DNA from: Hermodarchaeum sp048939595 | GTDB taxonomy: Archaea; Asgardarchaeota; Hermodarchaeia; Hermodarchaeales; Hermodarchaeaceae | NCBI GenBank assembly: GCA_048939595.1 | Contig: JBHLPI010000001.1 | Span: 19,559 to 83,558, forward strand | Reading direction: 5' to 3' | Length of the DNA stretch: 64,000 bases | Shown here: positions 50,732 to 60,318 of the stretch, in pieces | Layout of the letters: every line of letters begins with the position of its first letter | Position numbering within the stretch: position 1 is the first letter of the stretch | Position numbers and translations under genes: made by a program | Notes under the pieces: generated by a model | The model's database searches: none | The model's input: the letters and a program-made list of their open reading frames with translations, nothing else | What the model was told of the DNA's origin: nothing

Positions 50732-50889
50732 TGGTGTTCACCAGTAATTAGTTTCATACTCAAAGATTACTAGATGTGATAAAAGGCTTACCGCCGTTTG
50801 GGCAAATGAGATGGAACCGACTTAAAATGTCATAGGAAATAAAGCTGAACCATACCAGTAAGAGATGATTACCCAGCGGAGTTAACATT

Positions 50890-51168
50890 TTGGAGCAAAA
50901 CGAAAAGCCCCCAGGTCCGTTGATGCCACGAGACACCAAGCCCCCACCACCACGATCTGGACGAGTGGAACGGCATCTCAAAGCACTCCGAAGTCAAATC
51001 ACAGGTAAGGGTCGGCAAGCTGCACTAACCTTGGGTAAATTAGATGATGCACGAGCTGTTGAACCGCTCATAAAGGCATTACAGGATTCTTATCCAAAGT
51101 CCCGTAATCGAATCATTCTAGCACTCCAAATGCTTGGAAAATACAAAGATACGCTAACTCATTCTTAA
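50890..51168 (+). CDS. Small HEAT-repeat protein
   Basis: 92 residues starting with TTG 50890, GGAG about 8 bases upstream. The N-terminal 30 residues are Pro-rich (EKPPGPLMPRDTKPPPPR). The remainder is one to one-and-a-half HEAT/PBS-lyase repeats: LTLGKLDDARAVEPLIKALQD and a following helix RNRIILALQMLGKYKDT. It probably acts as an adaptor for protein-protein contact. Divergent from the CoA-transferase and convergent with pyruvate kinase. Confidence 0.7.
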   Translation: MEQNEKPPGPLMPRDTKPPPPRSGRVERHLKALRSQITGKGRQAALTLGKLDDARAVEPLIKALQDSYPKSRNRIILALQMLGKYKDTLTHS

Positions 51169-51225
51169 GAAGAAGTTGTATCCAAAGAAGCAGATTTGGC
51201 ACTTACCATTCCATGTTTACATTAG

Positions 51226-52659
51226 CTAGACTATTTGGGCTTTGAGCACATCTTTAGCTGTAAACACTTCAAGTACATTAGTGCGCCCAGGTACTAAGGC
51301 AGAGGCACGAACTACAACCACTCTTTCTTCGGGTTTGATAATACCATCATTGTGAAGTTTCTTGAAAGCTAGTTGGAGAAGTTCGTCCATGTTGTTGCAA
51401 TGCTTTATCAGCAGACTTTCTGTGCCCCAGAGTAATTTCATCTGCCGTTGCACTCGGATATGCGGCGTACTGGCAATAATCCGAACGAAAGGTCGATATT
51501 TTGAAACCATGCGAGCCGAATAGCCAGCCATGGTAAAAACGAGCACGGTTTGGACATCGAGATTCTTTGCCATGGTGACGACCGATCGACCAAGTTCTTC
51601 GGCAATAAGATGTTGACCTGAATCGTAGTAGGTTAGATTGCGTTGGGGGAATGAAGGTATCACTTGTCGCCCAATCGTTTCCATGACTTGAACTGCAGCA
51701 ACCGGATGCCGCCCAACGGCTGTCTCCGCTGAAAGCATCACTGCATCAGAACCATCGAGTATGGCATTTGCTACATCGCTAGTTTCAGCCCGAGTAGGAC
51801 GAGAGTTTCGGACCATGGATTCAAGCATCTGCGTTGCTACTATGACTGGTTTGCCAACCTGGTTGCATTTGTGAACAATTTCTTTTTGGAGGAGGGGTAC
51901 TTGCTCAGGGGGGATCTCGACACCAAGATCACCTCGCGCGACCATGATGCCATAACTCGCATCTAAGATATCATCGAAATTTTTGATAGCAAAGATATGC
52001 TCGATTTTTGAGATGATGGGAATATCTGTACCTTCGTTGCGCAAAAAACTTTGAACTTTTTCAATTTCACTCCGTCGTTTCACTGCAGAAATCGCCACAA
52101 ATTCGGGACCGAGTTCAATGATAAACTTGAGATGTTCAATATCTTGGGGTGTGGGAACAGTCATTCCTAAATCAACACCGGGGACATTCACACCCTTATT
52201 TGTGCTAATTTCTCCACCAGTTACCACAGAACAGTGGATTTCCGATCCTTGAATCTTATCGACCCGAAGTTCAACTATCCCATCATTAACAAATATGCTT
52301 TGGCGAGCTTTGATTAATTTGGGGAGTGTCTTTAATGAGACACTAATCCGGGTAGCATCTCCTTCGATATCGTCCGTAGTTAGAGTAATGTGGTCTCCTT
52401 CATTTAATTCAAAAGCGGATTTAACGACACCAATTCGCACCCGAGGTCCTTCAAGATCCATGAGAATAGGATGATTGGGAAGGTGTTGACGAATCCGATT
52501 AAAGCGGATTCGATGTTCTTCCAACGTCCCATGTGAGAGGTTGAGTCTTAACACATCCATACCAGCTTTTGCCATTGCCAATAACTTCTCTTTGTTTTGA
52601 CATGCCGGACCGATTGTGCAGACGATTTTTGAACGTGTGGGAATCTTTCGTTGTGTCAC
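51226..52659 (-). CDS. pyk: Pyruvate kinase
   Basis: 477 residues; converts phosphoenolpyruvate and ADP to pyruvate and ATP. Typical segments: KIVCTIGPACQNKEKLL (12-28), VLRLNLSHGTLEEH (about 36-49), MVARGDLGVEIPPEQVPLLQK with the Mg region, and TQMLESMVRNSRPTRAE plus DGSDAVMLSAETAVGRHP. The C-terminal domain is present but the PEP-utiliser extension is absent. Start is GTG 52659. It has no near operon partner. Confidence 0.95.
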   Translation of the reverse strand: MTQRKIPTRSKIVCTIGPACQNKEKLLAMAKAGMDVLRLNLSHGTLEEHRIRFNRIRQHLPNHPILMDLEGPRVRIGVVKSAFELNEGDHITLTTDDIEGDATRISVSLKTLPKLIKARQSIFVNDGIVELRVDKIQGSEIHCSVVTGGEISTNKGVNVPGVDLGMTVPTPQDIEHLKFIIELGPEFVAISAVKRRSEIEKVQSFLRNEGTDIPIISKIEHIFAIKNFDDILDASYGIMVARGDLGVEIPPEQVPLLQKEIVHKCNQVGKPVIVATQMLESMVRNSRPTRAETSDVANAILDGSDAVMLSAETAVGRHPVAAVQVMETIGRQVIPSFPQRNLTYYDSGQHLIAEELGRSVVTMAKNLDVQTVLVFTMAGYSARMVSKYRPFVRIIASTPHIRVQRQMKLLWGTESLLIKHCNNMDELLQLAFKKLHNDGIIKPEERVVVVRASALVPGRTNVLEVFTAKDVLKAQIV

Positions 52660-52816
52660 CTTTCCACCACACCTCTGGGTATAGAAAAAACCATTTCAGC
52701 GAGCCTAATTAGTGTTACTACCCGACCTGTTGTCAACGATATTGGATTAGAAATAAACCCTAGAATCATCGTGACTTTTATAACGCGGATAACCACACAG
52801 AGACAGCTGAGCCACT

Positions 52817-53101
52817 ATGTACGTGACTGTTCGGTACTTGAGTGTTATTCGAGAGATCACCGGCACCCGAGAAGAGGTGATAGAGGTTGATAATGGTTCG
52901 ACAGTTGAAGACCTTTTGAGAATCCTTTCGAAGAAATATGGGAAAGCGTTTGATCGGATGATTCGTTCTGGGCGGGATATTCGAGGATTACAAATCATCT
53001 ATTTTATTAACGGAAAAAATATCGCGAACCTCAAAGGATTCAAAACTGCAGTTCAACACCAAAGTGAACTTGTAATTATTCCACCTGTCGCTGGTGGATG
53101 A
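52817..53101 (+). CDS. MoaD/ThiS-like small beta-grasp protein
   Basis: 94 residues ending VAGG, the diglycine tail that is thiocarboxylated or adenylated. VRYLSVIREITGTREEVIEV and STVEDLLRILSKKYG are MoaD-type. It is larger than ThiS and fits the archaeal MoaD/SAMP group: molybdopterin synthase small subunit or ubiquitin-like modifier. No moaE, moeB or thiF is in the window. Start ATG 52817. Convergent with the binding-protein-like gene (7 bases between stops). Confidence 0.85.
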   Translation: MYVTVRYLSVIREITGTREEVIEVDNGSTVEDLLRILSKKYGKAFDRMIRSGRDIRGLQIIYFINGKNIANLKGFKTAVQHQSELVIIPPVAGG

Positions 53102-53107
53102 TGCCCA

Positions 53108-54052
53108 TTATACTAGATACCCAGGATCATTGTAATGATGTGGATCAGGATGCACCTTTTCAATGATGCTGGGTTCAAACACATCAGCAGCAGTGAGCCT
53201 TTGCTGAATATAGCCCATTTCTTGCAATACTGGGATGAAAGCCAAAGTGGATTCAATGTATTCGGGTGGAAGGCTTGCACAATATTTGGGTGAGACCCGA
53301 AACACTTGCTTGAGAAATGCCTCATCAACAATTCCGATTTCTTTTACTGCTAGAGAAGCCGCTTTGTCTGGGTTTTCTCGCATGAGGTTACAGGCGGCTT
53401 CATGAATTTCCAAGAACCCTTGGATGTCATTAGGTTGTTCGAATATCATAGAGGAGGTAGCTACAATTCCATAACTAGGATTGTAAGGCCAAATAGCACT
53501 TGGAGGAAGCACTAAAGGGGCATCCAAATATCTTGTTGCTAAAACAGCTAACGGAGGGGTTCCACAGCCACCAGCAACTTTCTTATCTTCCATCGCCTCC
53601 AATATGAAATCGGCCCAGGCAAAATTCTCAATCATAATGGTCTCAGCTAGCCCAGCATCAGCAACAAGTTTGCGAATAATGACGTCATGAATTGAGCCTT
53701 TTGAAGGAGTACCTAGTTTCTTACCTTTGAATTGCTGTAAAACGGCTTCAACAGAACCAGTTTCTTGGAATGTTTTGTATCCTGTAAGGCCAGTAACCAC
53801 GGTTCCCTCAACATGTCCACCGCCCACACAGTGGATATCCAATCCTTGTTCCATGCCAATCATTGCAGGGGGAAGCCCGATATAGCCAAGATCTAAGTCT
53901 CCTTTCTTGAAAGCTTGGACCATAGCAGGTCCAGTGGGAAATAGCGTCCATTCAGCTTTCTTTTTCATTTTCTCTTCAACCCACCCAGCTCCCATCAGAA
54001 TGAAAGCGGTATGGTAGGCTGTTGAGAGATGACCAATCCGCAGTCGTGTCAT
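53108..54052 (-). CDS. NMT1/THI5-like substrate-binding protein without a signal peptide
   Basis: 314 residues with an ABC-type binding-protein fold of the TauA/SsuA/THI5 group: LRIGHLSTAYHTAFILMGAG at the N-terminus, DLDLGYIGLPPAMIGMEQGLD and GKKLGTPSKGSIHDVIIRK (the phosphate- or ligand-loop-like region near 110-128). The first residues MTRLRIGHLST start the fold directly; there is no signal peptide or lipobox, so it is probably cytoplasmic. No permease or ATPase is nearby. It could be a solute-binding protein of a system without export signal, a THI5-like enzyme, or a ligand sensor. Confidence 0.65.
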   Translation of the reverse strand: MTRLRIGHLSTAYHTAFILMGAGWVEEKMKKKAEWTLFPTGPAMVQAFKKGDLDLGYIGLPPAMIGMEQGLDIHCVGGGHVEGTVVTGLTGYKTFQETGSVEAVLQQFKGKKLGTPSKGSIHDVIIRKLVADAGLAETIMIENFAWADFILEAMEDKKVAGGCGTPPLAVLATRYLDAPLVLPPSAIWPYNPSYGIVATSSMIFEQPNDIQGFLEIHEAACNLMRENPDKAASLAVKEIGIVDEAFLKQVFRVSPKYCASLPPEYIESTLAFIPVLQEMGYIQQRLTAADVFEPSIIEKVHPDPHHYNDPGYLV

Positions 54053-54123
54053 AGCAGTGAGTCCTCTTATGCTTGCACCACTTAATTATTATCCACGAAT
54101 GATTATCCCTGATGGTATCGGTT

Positions 54124-55266
54124 TTAAAATGCCCAGAAGCCATTAAGTGCCAGAATCCAGCGCATACCTAATGCAATCATAAGGATGAGATAGGTGGCAG
54201 CGATATCCCAATAGACGGATCGCTTCGAGCGGAATGGTAGCCAGAAATTGGCGGAGGGTAGCGAGAGTCCGAAGTAGCTTACGGTAATCAAAATCCAGCC
54301 TAGCACTCCAATGGTTCTATAGAACCCAAGAATCACTCCAAAGAGGATGATACCATAAAGGTGGTGGGTAATATAGGATATTAAAGCTACCCGACCATTC
54401 ATTTCAAAAAACAGACTAACAGGGTTCCACCATTTCCAAACATCCACTGTCAATAAGACACTCGCAACAGCCAGAAGTGCCATGCCAGATGAGAGCAGAA
54501 AGAAGCCATTCGTAAGGGGATATTGGGTCAGAGGATCACCAAGAAGAAAGAAAGGCACAACCATAAGGCAGAAGAGGCCACCAATGACAAGGATATCGTG
54601 TACAATTCGTCTGGGATTTGAGGGAGTTTCGAGAATTGCTTCCCCGATGAATGTGCCGATGATTGGACACGCCAGCCAAGGAAAGAGAGGAGCTTTTCCA
54701 GTTGCAATGATTGCAGAGAGATGGTCGAACCAAGTTTGGGGAGGCACATATTGAATATTGCCAACTGTTCCAACGATTGCATCATAGTTCAGCCATACCC
54801 GAAAGATGGGGGCAAGGACGATTATCAGGACTGGGAGAAATATTCGATAACGCTTGGGAAGATAGAGGGTAAGTTGAGCGATAATAAGAGAGAACCCGAT
54901 GAGTTGGAGAATACTCCAATCCAGAATCCATACAGTGCCAAACATCACAACGGAAAACAAATACCCTAATCCCACAATGAGAAGCCCTCGAGATAGCACC
55001 CATTTCAATATGGTTTTTCCTGAGTCTCCTCTTTGTTGGAAGCGTGAGTTGGCTAGGACAACGCCTATCCCTGCAACGACGTAAAAAAGGGGTGCGGGGA
55101 TTATTCCAAAGAAGAGAATCGACATCGCAATAGGCGAATGGTATCCACCACCAACGAAGGTTTGTCCAAAATGGTTGATAATCATAAAAACCAATGCAAC
55201 GCCACGGAGCACATCAACAGAGGCAATCCGACCATTATGCTCTACAAGGGCCTGGGATTCTACCAT
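54124..55266 (-). CDS. Membrane protein, DUF1624/heparan-glucosaminide acetyltransferase-like
   Basis: 380 residues from ATG 55266 (an in-frame start at 55293 is possible), with about ten transmembrane helices. NGRIASVDVLRGVALVFMIINHFGQTFV is the family opening (in parts: ASVDVLRGVALVFMIINH), with the conserved Asp, Arg and His. The C-terminal EMNGRVALISYITHHLYGIIL segment is typical of the DUF1624/OpgC-like acyltransferases. It probably acylates a sugar or lipid headgroup at the membrane. No partner is adjacent. Confidence 0.75.
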   Translation of the reverse strand: MVESQALVEHNGRIASVDVLRGVALVFMIINHFGQTFVGGGYHSPIAMSILFFGIIPAPLFYVVAGIGVVLANSRFQQRGDSGKTILKWVLSRGLLIVGLGYLFSVVMFGTVWILDWSILQLIGFSLIIAQLTLYLPKRYRIFLPVLIIVLAPIFRVWLNYDAIVGTVGNIQYVPPQTWFDHLSAIIATGKAPLFPWLACPIIGTFIGEAILETPSNPRRIVHDILVIGGLFCLMVVPFFLLGDPLTQYPLTNGFFLLSSGMALLAVASVLLTVDVWKWWNPVSLFFEMNGRVALISYITHHLYGIILFGVILGFYRTIGVLGWILITVSYFGLSLPSANFWLPFRSKRSVYWDIAATYLILMIALGMRWILALNGFWAF

Positions 55267-55484
55267 GATTACCGAACCACATCTACAGTTCATCTAATGA
55301 TAGAAAGGTAGCGTCGGTTAACTCCTATAAGAGATAGTCGGTGAAACTCAAGAATTCCGATTTAACATCAATGTCCCTGACAATCGCCCAAAGCCATATA
55401 ACTGGACAACTTAAGAGTGATTTACCAGTGTGGAAGACACCCGATTCCGAACGACACCCTAGCTCTCCCTGAGGGGATCCATTC

Positions 55485-56683
55485 TTGTCCGTACCACCCG
55501 CTATATGTACTTACGTATATCGTCTTGAAAGCCCCTGCCATAAACGGGTGAACGCTGTACCCACCCAGTTGTACCAGGCAGCCCATACTGTCGATGGCAC
55601 CAAGTTCTCCCAGACAAGGATTTACGTGGTGTTGATTTCAGCAACGTAGAAGAAGAGCCCAAACACCTCTGTGAAGCACATCTGGTCGATGCACGCGTAG
55701 ATGAGGCAATCCTGCTTGATGTACTCTTACTCGATGCCAATCTTCATGGCGCTTCGTTAACAAAAGCAAACTTACAAGGAGCGAATCTATCCCAAGCAAA
55801 CTTATTTGAGGTAGATCTTTGGGGAGCCAACCTTCAGGGAGCTCAACTAATTCTCACCCAATTAAAATTCTCAGATTTTGTCCGAGCTAACCTGGAAAAC
55901 GCCATGTTTGATGGTGCCACACTGGAATTCACTGATCTTCGTGGTGCGGATTTACAACTCGCTCATTTCGAAGGAGCCCATATTAAGAGCTGTTATTTTG
56001 CCAGTGAATTCGGTTCAGCACGGTTAATGTTATGTACCTTGAAAAACGCATCATCGATTGATGATCTTGTAGCTAAAAAGGCTCGAATCAGCCTAAACTC
56101 TGAGCTGAGTGCAGGAGATAAACTCCGAGTGTATACCATCGAGGATTATAGCGTCCAACCTAGGGATCATCGAGATATTGTGCGAGACCACCGGGTCCTA
56201 AAAATCTATTGCAAACAAGAAGGGCGATTAGACCGGAGTAGCAAACACTACTTGAGTGAAATGCGGTCGATGCGGAAAAATTACTGGAAGCAGGCGTCTG
56301 TCGAAAACAATGAGAAACCGGACGAAGAAAAACCATCGACTTCGAAACGGTTTCAGTTTGCTATTCGAGGTTTTAATAATAAATTGCTGGATACCCTTTT
56401 TGGTTATGGCAAGGAATCCGGAAAACTTATCGCGTGGACTTTTTTCACTGTTTTTCTGACTGCAATTGCTCTGTTCCTAATGAGTCTTCCAGCTCTTCCC
56501 CTTGAAAGTCTATTTACTGCGTTTATTACGAGCCTAGCAACAGCACTTGTTTCCTTTGCTGTTGCCCCACCCATCCCGGTTGGACAAATTCCTCAATTCT
56601 GGTTGGCGAATGTAACTGCATTTGTAGGCAAATTCTTCCTTGTGCTGTTTGTGTTTATTTTTGGTCGAAAGGTCGAACGCTAA
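55485..56683 (+). pseudogene. Pentapeptide-repeat membrane protein, frameshifted near the N-terminus
   Basis: A long frame runs from 55544 to 56683 but has no ATG, GTG or TTG before 55904, although it is coding: pentapeptide repeats (ANLHGASLTKANLQGANLSQ and so on) continue upstream to about 55640. A second frame starts with TTG 55485 (GAGGGG upstream) and gives ICTYVYRLESPCHK, a Cys start. Joined by one shift between about 55545 and 55585 they give CTYVYRLESPC followed by PGSPYCRWH, a compact Cys/His motif usual at the N-terminus of such proteins. The C-terminal part has two TM helices (KLIAWTFFTVFLTAIALFLM etc.). Function unknown. Confidence 0.65.
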
Positions 56684-57789
56684 GGATTCAGTTCAGGATA
56701 GATTTCCTCTGCTAGAATTCGGGAAACATCAAAATACGTGTAAGGAGCGTTCCGCTTGCTTACACCATTAATGATTTCGAAACAGAATTTCCTCGCACCA
56801 ACATCTACAAAAGCCTGAATTTTCTTTCGAACTTCTTCTGGTGACCCTGCTAGGGTTATTGATTTGATTGCTTCCTCAGGAATATCAGTGACAATTGGGA
56901 GCATTTTACTCATATCCAGTTTGGCAACATCGTCGGCGTCATATGTTAGCAAGCTGATATTGCTCGGACGAAGACCCTGCTCCTGATAAATTGCCGAATA
57001 GTCTTCATTCCAAAATCCCAAAGCATCTAATACATGGGGTTGTAACACAAGCTGTCCACGGAGACCACCAAGATACTGGGAAACTGCCCCAGGATCATCA
57101 TGCATGAACACTCGCCCCCAAAACCCAGCTGCTAAACCGGATGGATCCCGACCTAATTTTTTCATTTGCCGATGAATATCTTTCAATCCTTCCCTATACA
57201 ACGCTGGTAAAGCAGGAAAGGGAAACCAGCCATCGGCGAGTTCAGCAGTTAATTTCCGGGTCCGCGGACCATTTCCTGCAATCCAAACTGGTGGATGAGG
57301 TTGTGAAAGCGGTTTAGGCTCTAAAACAGCACGGTCCAGCTTGAAGAATCGTCCTTGATGAGTAACTGGTCCCAATTGGGTCCACAACAGCTTCATCACT
57401 TCAATGCACTCTTTCAATCGACTTACAGCATTTTTCGAGTCAAATCCGTAGACCGCTAGATTCATTTTTTCACCCGCACCTATTCCCAAAATAAAGCGCC
57501 CACCAGATTGATGATCTAGGGAAACAGCGTTTTGAGCCAAAATAGCTGGATGAAGACGAATAGCATCGGTAACAGCAACGCCCAATGACATTCTAGGTGC
57601 AAGCTCGGCAAAAGCAGCTAGCATCGTCCAAGGAGACAAAAAAGCATCAATGGCGAAAGGGGGTAATCCTCGAAGATGATCGGGGACCCAGCAGGTAGTC
57701 CAATTTTTCTGTTCAATCATTTTAGTAACTTTGGTTTTGACCAAATCCCAAGACCGAGAATAGAACAGTTGCTGTCCAAATTCAATCAT
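56680..57789 (-). CDS. LLM-class (luciferase-like) F420/flavin-dependent oxidoreductase
   Basis: 369 residues, bacterial-luciferase-like TIM barrel. Typical segments: TTCWVPDHLRGLPP (about 31-44), LAPRMSLGVAVTDAIRLHPA, GRFILGIGAGEKMNLAVYGFD and PPVWIAGNGPRTRKLTAELADGW. Related archaeal enzymes use F420, such as methylene-tetrahydromethanopterin reductase, but the specific substrate is not evident. An ATG at 57789 is taken; a TTG at 57807 is possible, and neither has a good SD. It abuts the pentapeptide gene convergently (4-base overlap). Confidence 0.85.
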   Translation of the reverse strand: MIEFGQQLFYSRSWDLVKTKVTKMIEQKNWTTCWVPDHLRGLPPFAIDAFLSPWTMLAAFAELAPRMSLGVAVTDAIRLHPAILAQNAVSLDHQSGGRFILGIGAGEKMNLAVYGFDSKNAVSRLKECIEVMKLLWTQLGPVTHQGRFFKLDRAVLEPKPLSQPHPPVWIAGNGPRTRKLTAELADGWFPFPALPALYREGLKDIHRQMKKLGRDPSGLAAGFWGRVFMHDDPGAVSQYLGGLRGQLVLQPHVLDALGFWNEDYSAIYQEQGLRPSNISLLTYDADDVAKLDMSKMLPIVTDIPEEAIKSITLAGSPEEVRKKIQAFVDVGARKFCFEIINGVSKRNAPYTYFDVSRILAEEIYPELNP

Positions 57790-57826
57790 TGCTATCACAG
57801 AACTCAAGAGTGTATTGGTCTATCTT

Positions 57827-58069
57827 TCACTCCTGGGGATTCTTATATGTACTTTCAGATTCGTCGATGTTGCGTCTAGACGTCATGATAATGATGAGTA
57901 ATGAAGCAATAACAACTGCAAAGATGACCCACCACACCCAACCCATCCAAATCAGCATCCCATCAACGAGTGCCCACCCTCCGAATAGGGCCAAATATCC
58001 AGAAATTGTCAACACAATTACGGTCATGAAACCTAAACAAACAACATCAAGTTTCCCGAGTTCTGTCAT
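57827..58069 (-). CDS. Small two-helix membrane protein
   Basis: 80 residues: two hydrophobic segments (about 8-32 and 36-62), Trp-rich at the loop (GGWALVDGMLIWMGWVWW), then a basic-acidic tail (TSRRNIDESESTYKNPQE). Same strand and directly upstream of the LLM-class gene. No family recognised. Confidence 0.55.
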   Translation of the reverse strand: MTELGKLDVVCLGFMTVIVLTISGYLALFGGWALVDGMLIWMGWVWWVIFAVVIASLLIIIMTSRRNIDESESTYKNPQE

Positions 58070-58290
58070 AAGGTCTTTCTCCTTACTTCATCTCAGTTGT
58101 ATAATTTTGGTTGTAGCCACTTCCTCGATCAGATTAGGCCAATTTGCCCAGATTATTCTTTGAATACAGTACTATAAGGTTGACGATTTCAGTGGATTGG
58201 GTAACAACACGCAAATTTAAAGTACCCCAGCTGCCAATGAAAACAAAAAATCCTATCCGCAATTCGACTCCTCCGCGTTAGGTGAAACCT

Positions 58291-59349
58291 ATGATTAAAA
58301 CGAAATTCACCGAAATGGTCGGCTGCAAACACCCCATTATCCAAGCGGCAATGGGTCCTTTCTATACAACCAAACTATGTGCAGCTGTCAGCAACGCCGG
58401 TGCCTTCGGTATTGTTTCTCACACGAATCTACGTAATATTGATCCCATCAAGGAAATGGAGAAAAACATCCTCGATGTGGTCGAAAATACTGATGGTCCT
58501 TTCGGCGTCAACATTCGAACAGCTAGACTCCAAATCGACTACCCAGAACTCATCAAACTGATTCCCCGGATTCGCAAAGAAAACAAAAAAGTCAGGGAGC
58601 AACTTCGAGTTGTCATCACCTCAGCTGGTGACCCTCGCCCAGGAGCACATCACTTCAAGGATGTAGACCCCGAGTTGAAAGTCTTTCACGTCATTCCTGC
58701 GAAATGGCTTGCGGTCAAAGCTCTGAATCCCGACTGGTTCCAAAAGAAGTTTCCAGGCACCAAAGGTGTACTCGACGGAATCGTCGCAACTGGTTACGAA
58801 GGCGGTGGGCATAACTCATATGAAAAAGTCGCCACTACAGTGCTAACCGCCGAAATGGTGGAAATGGCAGGTGACATCCCTGTAATTTCCTGTGGTGGAT
58901 GGTTCGATGGTAAAGGACTTGCGGGTGCCCTCGCCATGGGCGCTTCAGGCATCCAAATGGGAACCCGATTCATCGCCACAAAGGAAAGCGAATTCCACGA
59001 CGATTACAAGGCCCTTATATTACCTGCAACCGACGAAGACACTGTTGTCACCACTGGAGCCTTCGGACCCATCCGGTTACTCAAAAACGAATACTCTAAG
59101 ACTCATGGTTCACCCGTTCCCGACCGTGAAGCCCGAATGGCTGAAGAATCGTCCATGACAGCCGATGACCTTCTCGACGAAATGGAACGCTACGAACTCG
59201 TCTACAAGGGTAACGTCCAGAAAGGTCCCATCCTCGTCGGTCAAACCATCGGTGGCATTGACAGCATTCCGACGGTTAAAGAAGTCGTTGACAGCATTAT
59301 CAAAGAAGCTGAGATGCGTCTAAAAGCGGTATCGAAACTAGTCAGTTAG
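58291..59349 (+). CDS. Nitronate monooxygenase-like flavoprotein (NMO/FabK family)
   Basis: 352 residues, FMN-dependent TIM-barrel enzyme. Segments: CKHPIIQAAMGPFYTTKLCAAVSNAG (11-36), VNIRTARLQIDYPE, ATGYEGGGHNSYEKVATT with the phosphate/FMN region (about 163-180) and GASGIQMGTRFIATKESEFH (about 219-238). ATG 58291 has GGTGA 5 bases upstream, which beats a GTG at 58282. The substrate is unknown; family members oxidise nitronates or act as enoyl reductases. A terminator hairpin follows. Confidence 0.85.
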   Translation: MIKTKFTEMVGCKHPIIQAAMGPFYTTKLCAAVSNAGAFGIVSHTNLRNIDPIKEMEKNILDVVENTDGPFGVNIRTARLQIDYPELIKLIPRIRKENKKVREQLRVVITSAGDPRPGAHHFKDVDPELKVFHVIPAKWLAVKALNPDWFQKKFPGTKGVLDGIVATGYEGGGHNSYEKVATTVLTAEMVEMAGDIPVISCGGWFDGKGLAGALAMGASGIQMGTRFIATKESEFHDDYKALILPATDEDTVVTTGAFGPIRLLKNEYSKTHGSPVPDREARMAEESSMTADDLLDEMERYELVYKGNVQKGPILVGQTIGGIDSIPTVKEVVDSIIKEAEMRLKAVSKLVS

Positions 59350-59367
59350 TATATCTGTGTGCACCTA

Positions 59368-59390
59368 GAGGAGCAAAGCAGTTGCTCCTC
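59368..59390 (+). terminator. Hairpin terminator after the NMO-like gene
   Basis: A 9-base perfect stem: 59368-59376 (GAGGAGCAA) and 59382-59390 (TTGCTCCTC) with a 5-base loop, followed by a T-rich stretch (ACATTTACTTTTTAAATTT). It lies 19 bases after the stop at 59349. On the other side the gene at 59449 ends in the opposite direction, so the hairpin may serve both transcripts. Confidence 0.75.
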
Positions 59391-59448
59391 ACATTTACTT
59401 TTTAAATTTCTAACATTCAGATCTGAATTGAGAATGGCTTCGAATGAC

Positions 59449-60201
59449 TTAAGGCTCGAAGAGTTCAAAGGCTCGTCGTTCTTCTAATGAACTACTTGTC
59501 CACAGAATGTCGCGATCTGAGGAATATATGGCGATTGGAGAGTGAAGATTGTGCCAGAGTTGGATATTCTCGCGTTCCTGTAATAAAGAGCTGATGTATG
59601 ATGTGACGTAGATTAGTTCTGTGCCAATTTTCAGGAAAAAGTTTGAAAATCCAGGAGAATGATAATATGAGGATTGCCAATAGATTTCTCTACCTGAATA
59701 AGATGAAGTATAGATGAAGGGATATTTGACTTGTCCTACATAGCTTGTTACTTGAATTCGATTAACGGTCTCAGTCCATCCAGGAATTTGATTTACAGTT
59801 AGAGGAAGGACCCATTGATTCTTCTTTCCTTTCTGAATATGCTTACGGGAGGTAATGATGAGTTTCCGAGAGAATTCTTGTATTGGTACCTTTTTTCGTT
59901 CAACAACTAGAAGCGACATGAAGATTTCAGGGCGAAGACTAAGATCCCCTTCACCAAAATAGTCTGAAGCTTTGGCTAAGATCCGCTTTTCTGTTTTGTA
60001 GTGTTTGTAGATAACGTCTTCAAGCGCAGTAAGCTCGTAGAGAGGTTGTGTTGATTTTGGATCAACATGGATGAATATCTCAGCGGCGAGTCCAGCTTCA
60101 GTTTCAAGCGATTTTCACGGGGTATTAGGATCAACGAAACCAAATGGTTTTCCTCCCTTATCTAGGACAGGACAACCAACTAGAGCTTCGAATCTCGCCA
60201 T
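59449..60201 (-). pseudogene. Hypothetical protein with an in-frame TGA codon
   Basis: A single reading frame starts at ATG 60201 (AGAAGGA about 9 bases upstream), gives MARFEALVGCPVLDKGGKPF and VDPNTP, meets a TGA at 60116-60118, and then continues KSLETEAGLAAEIFIHVDP to the stop at 59449: 249 sense codons in total. Codon use and composition are the same on both sides of the TGA. The N-terminus (LVGCPVLDKGGKPFGFV) recalls a PRC-barrel strand pattern; the rest is beta-rich and not recognised. A frame from ATG 59919 gives the last 156 residues. The TGA may be a nonsense mutation, a sequencing error, or a recoded codon. Confidence 0.65.
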
Positions 60202-60318
60202 AGTAACCAATCCTTCTGAGAGATTATATGAAGAATCTGAATATATGTTTTTACAGAATGACAGGGGATATCAGAAGGATTAAGTGTCTTAGCGAATAGG
60301 AAATCAGGGGTAATTCGA

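Noticed and set aside
53108..54052. Assigning the NMT1-like protein to the futalosine menaquinone pathway (MqnA or MqnD)
   Set aside because: The fold is shared but N-terminal and loop motifs of MqnA/MqnD are not evident, and the gene is far from the quinone cluster.
60116..60118. TGA read as selenocysteine
   Set aside because: No redox motif around the codon and no SECIS-like hairpin seen; nonsense mutation or sequence error is simpler. Kept only as a finding to check.
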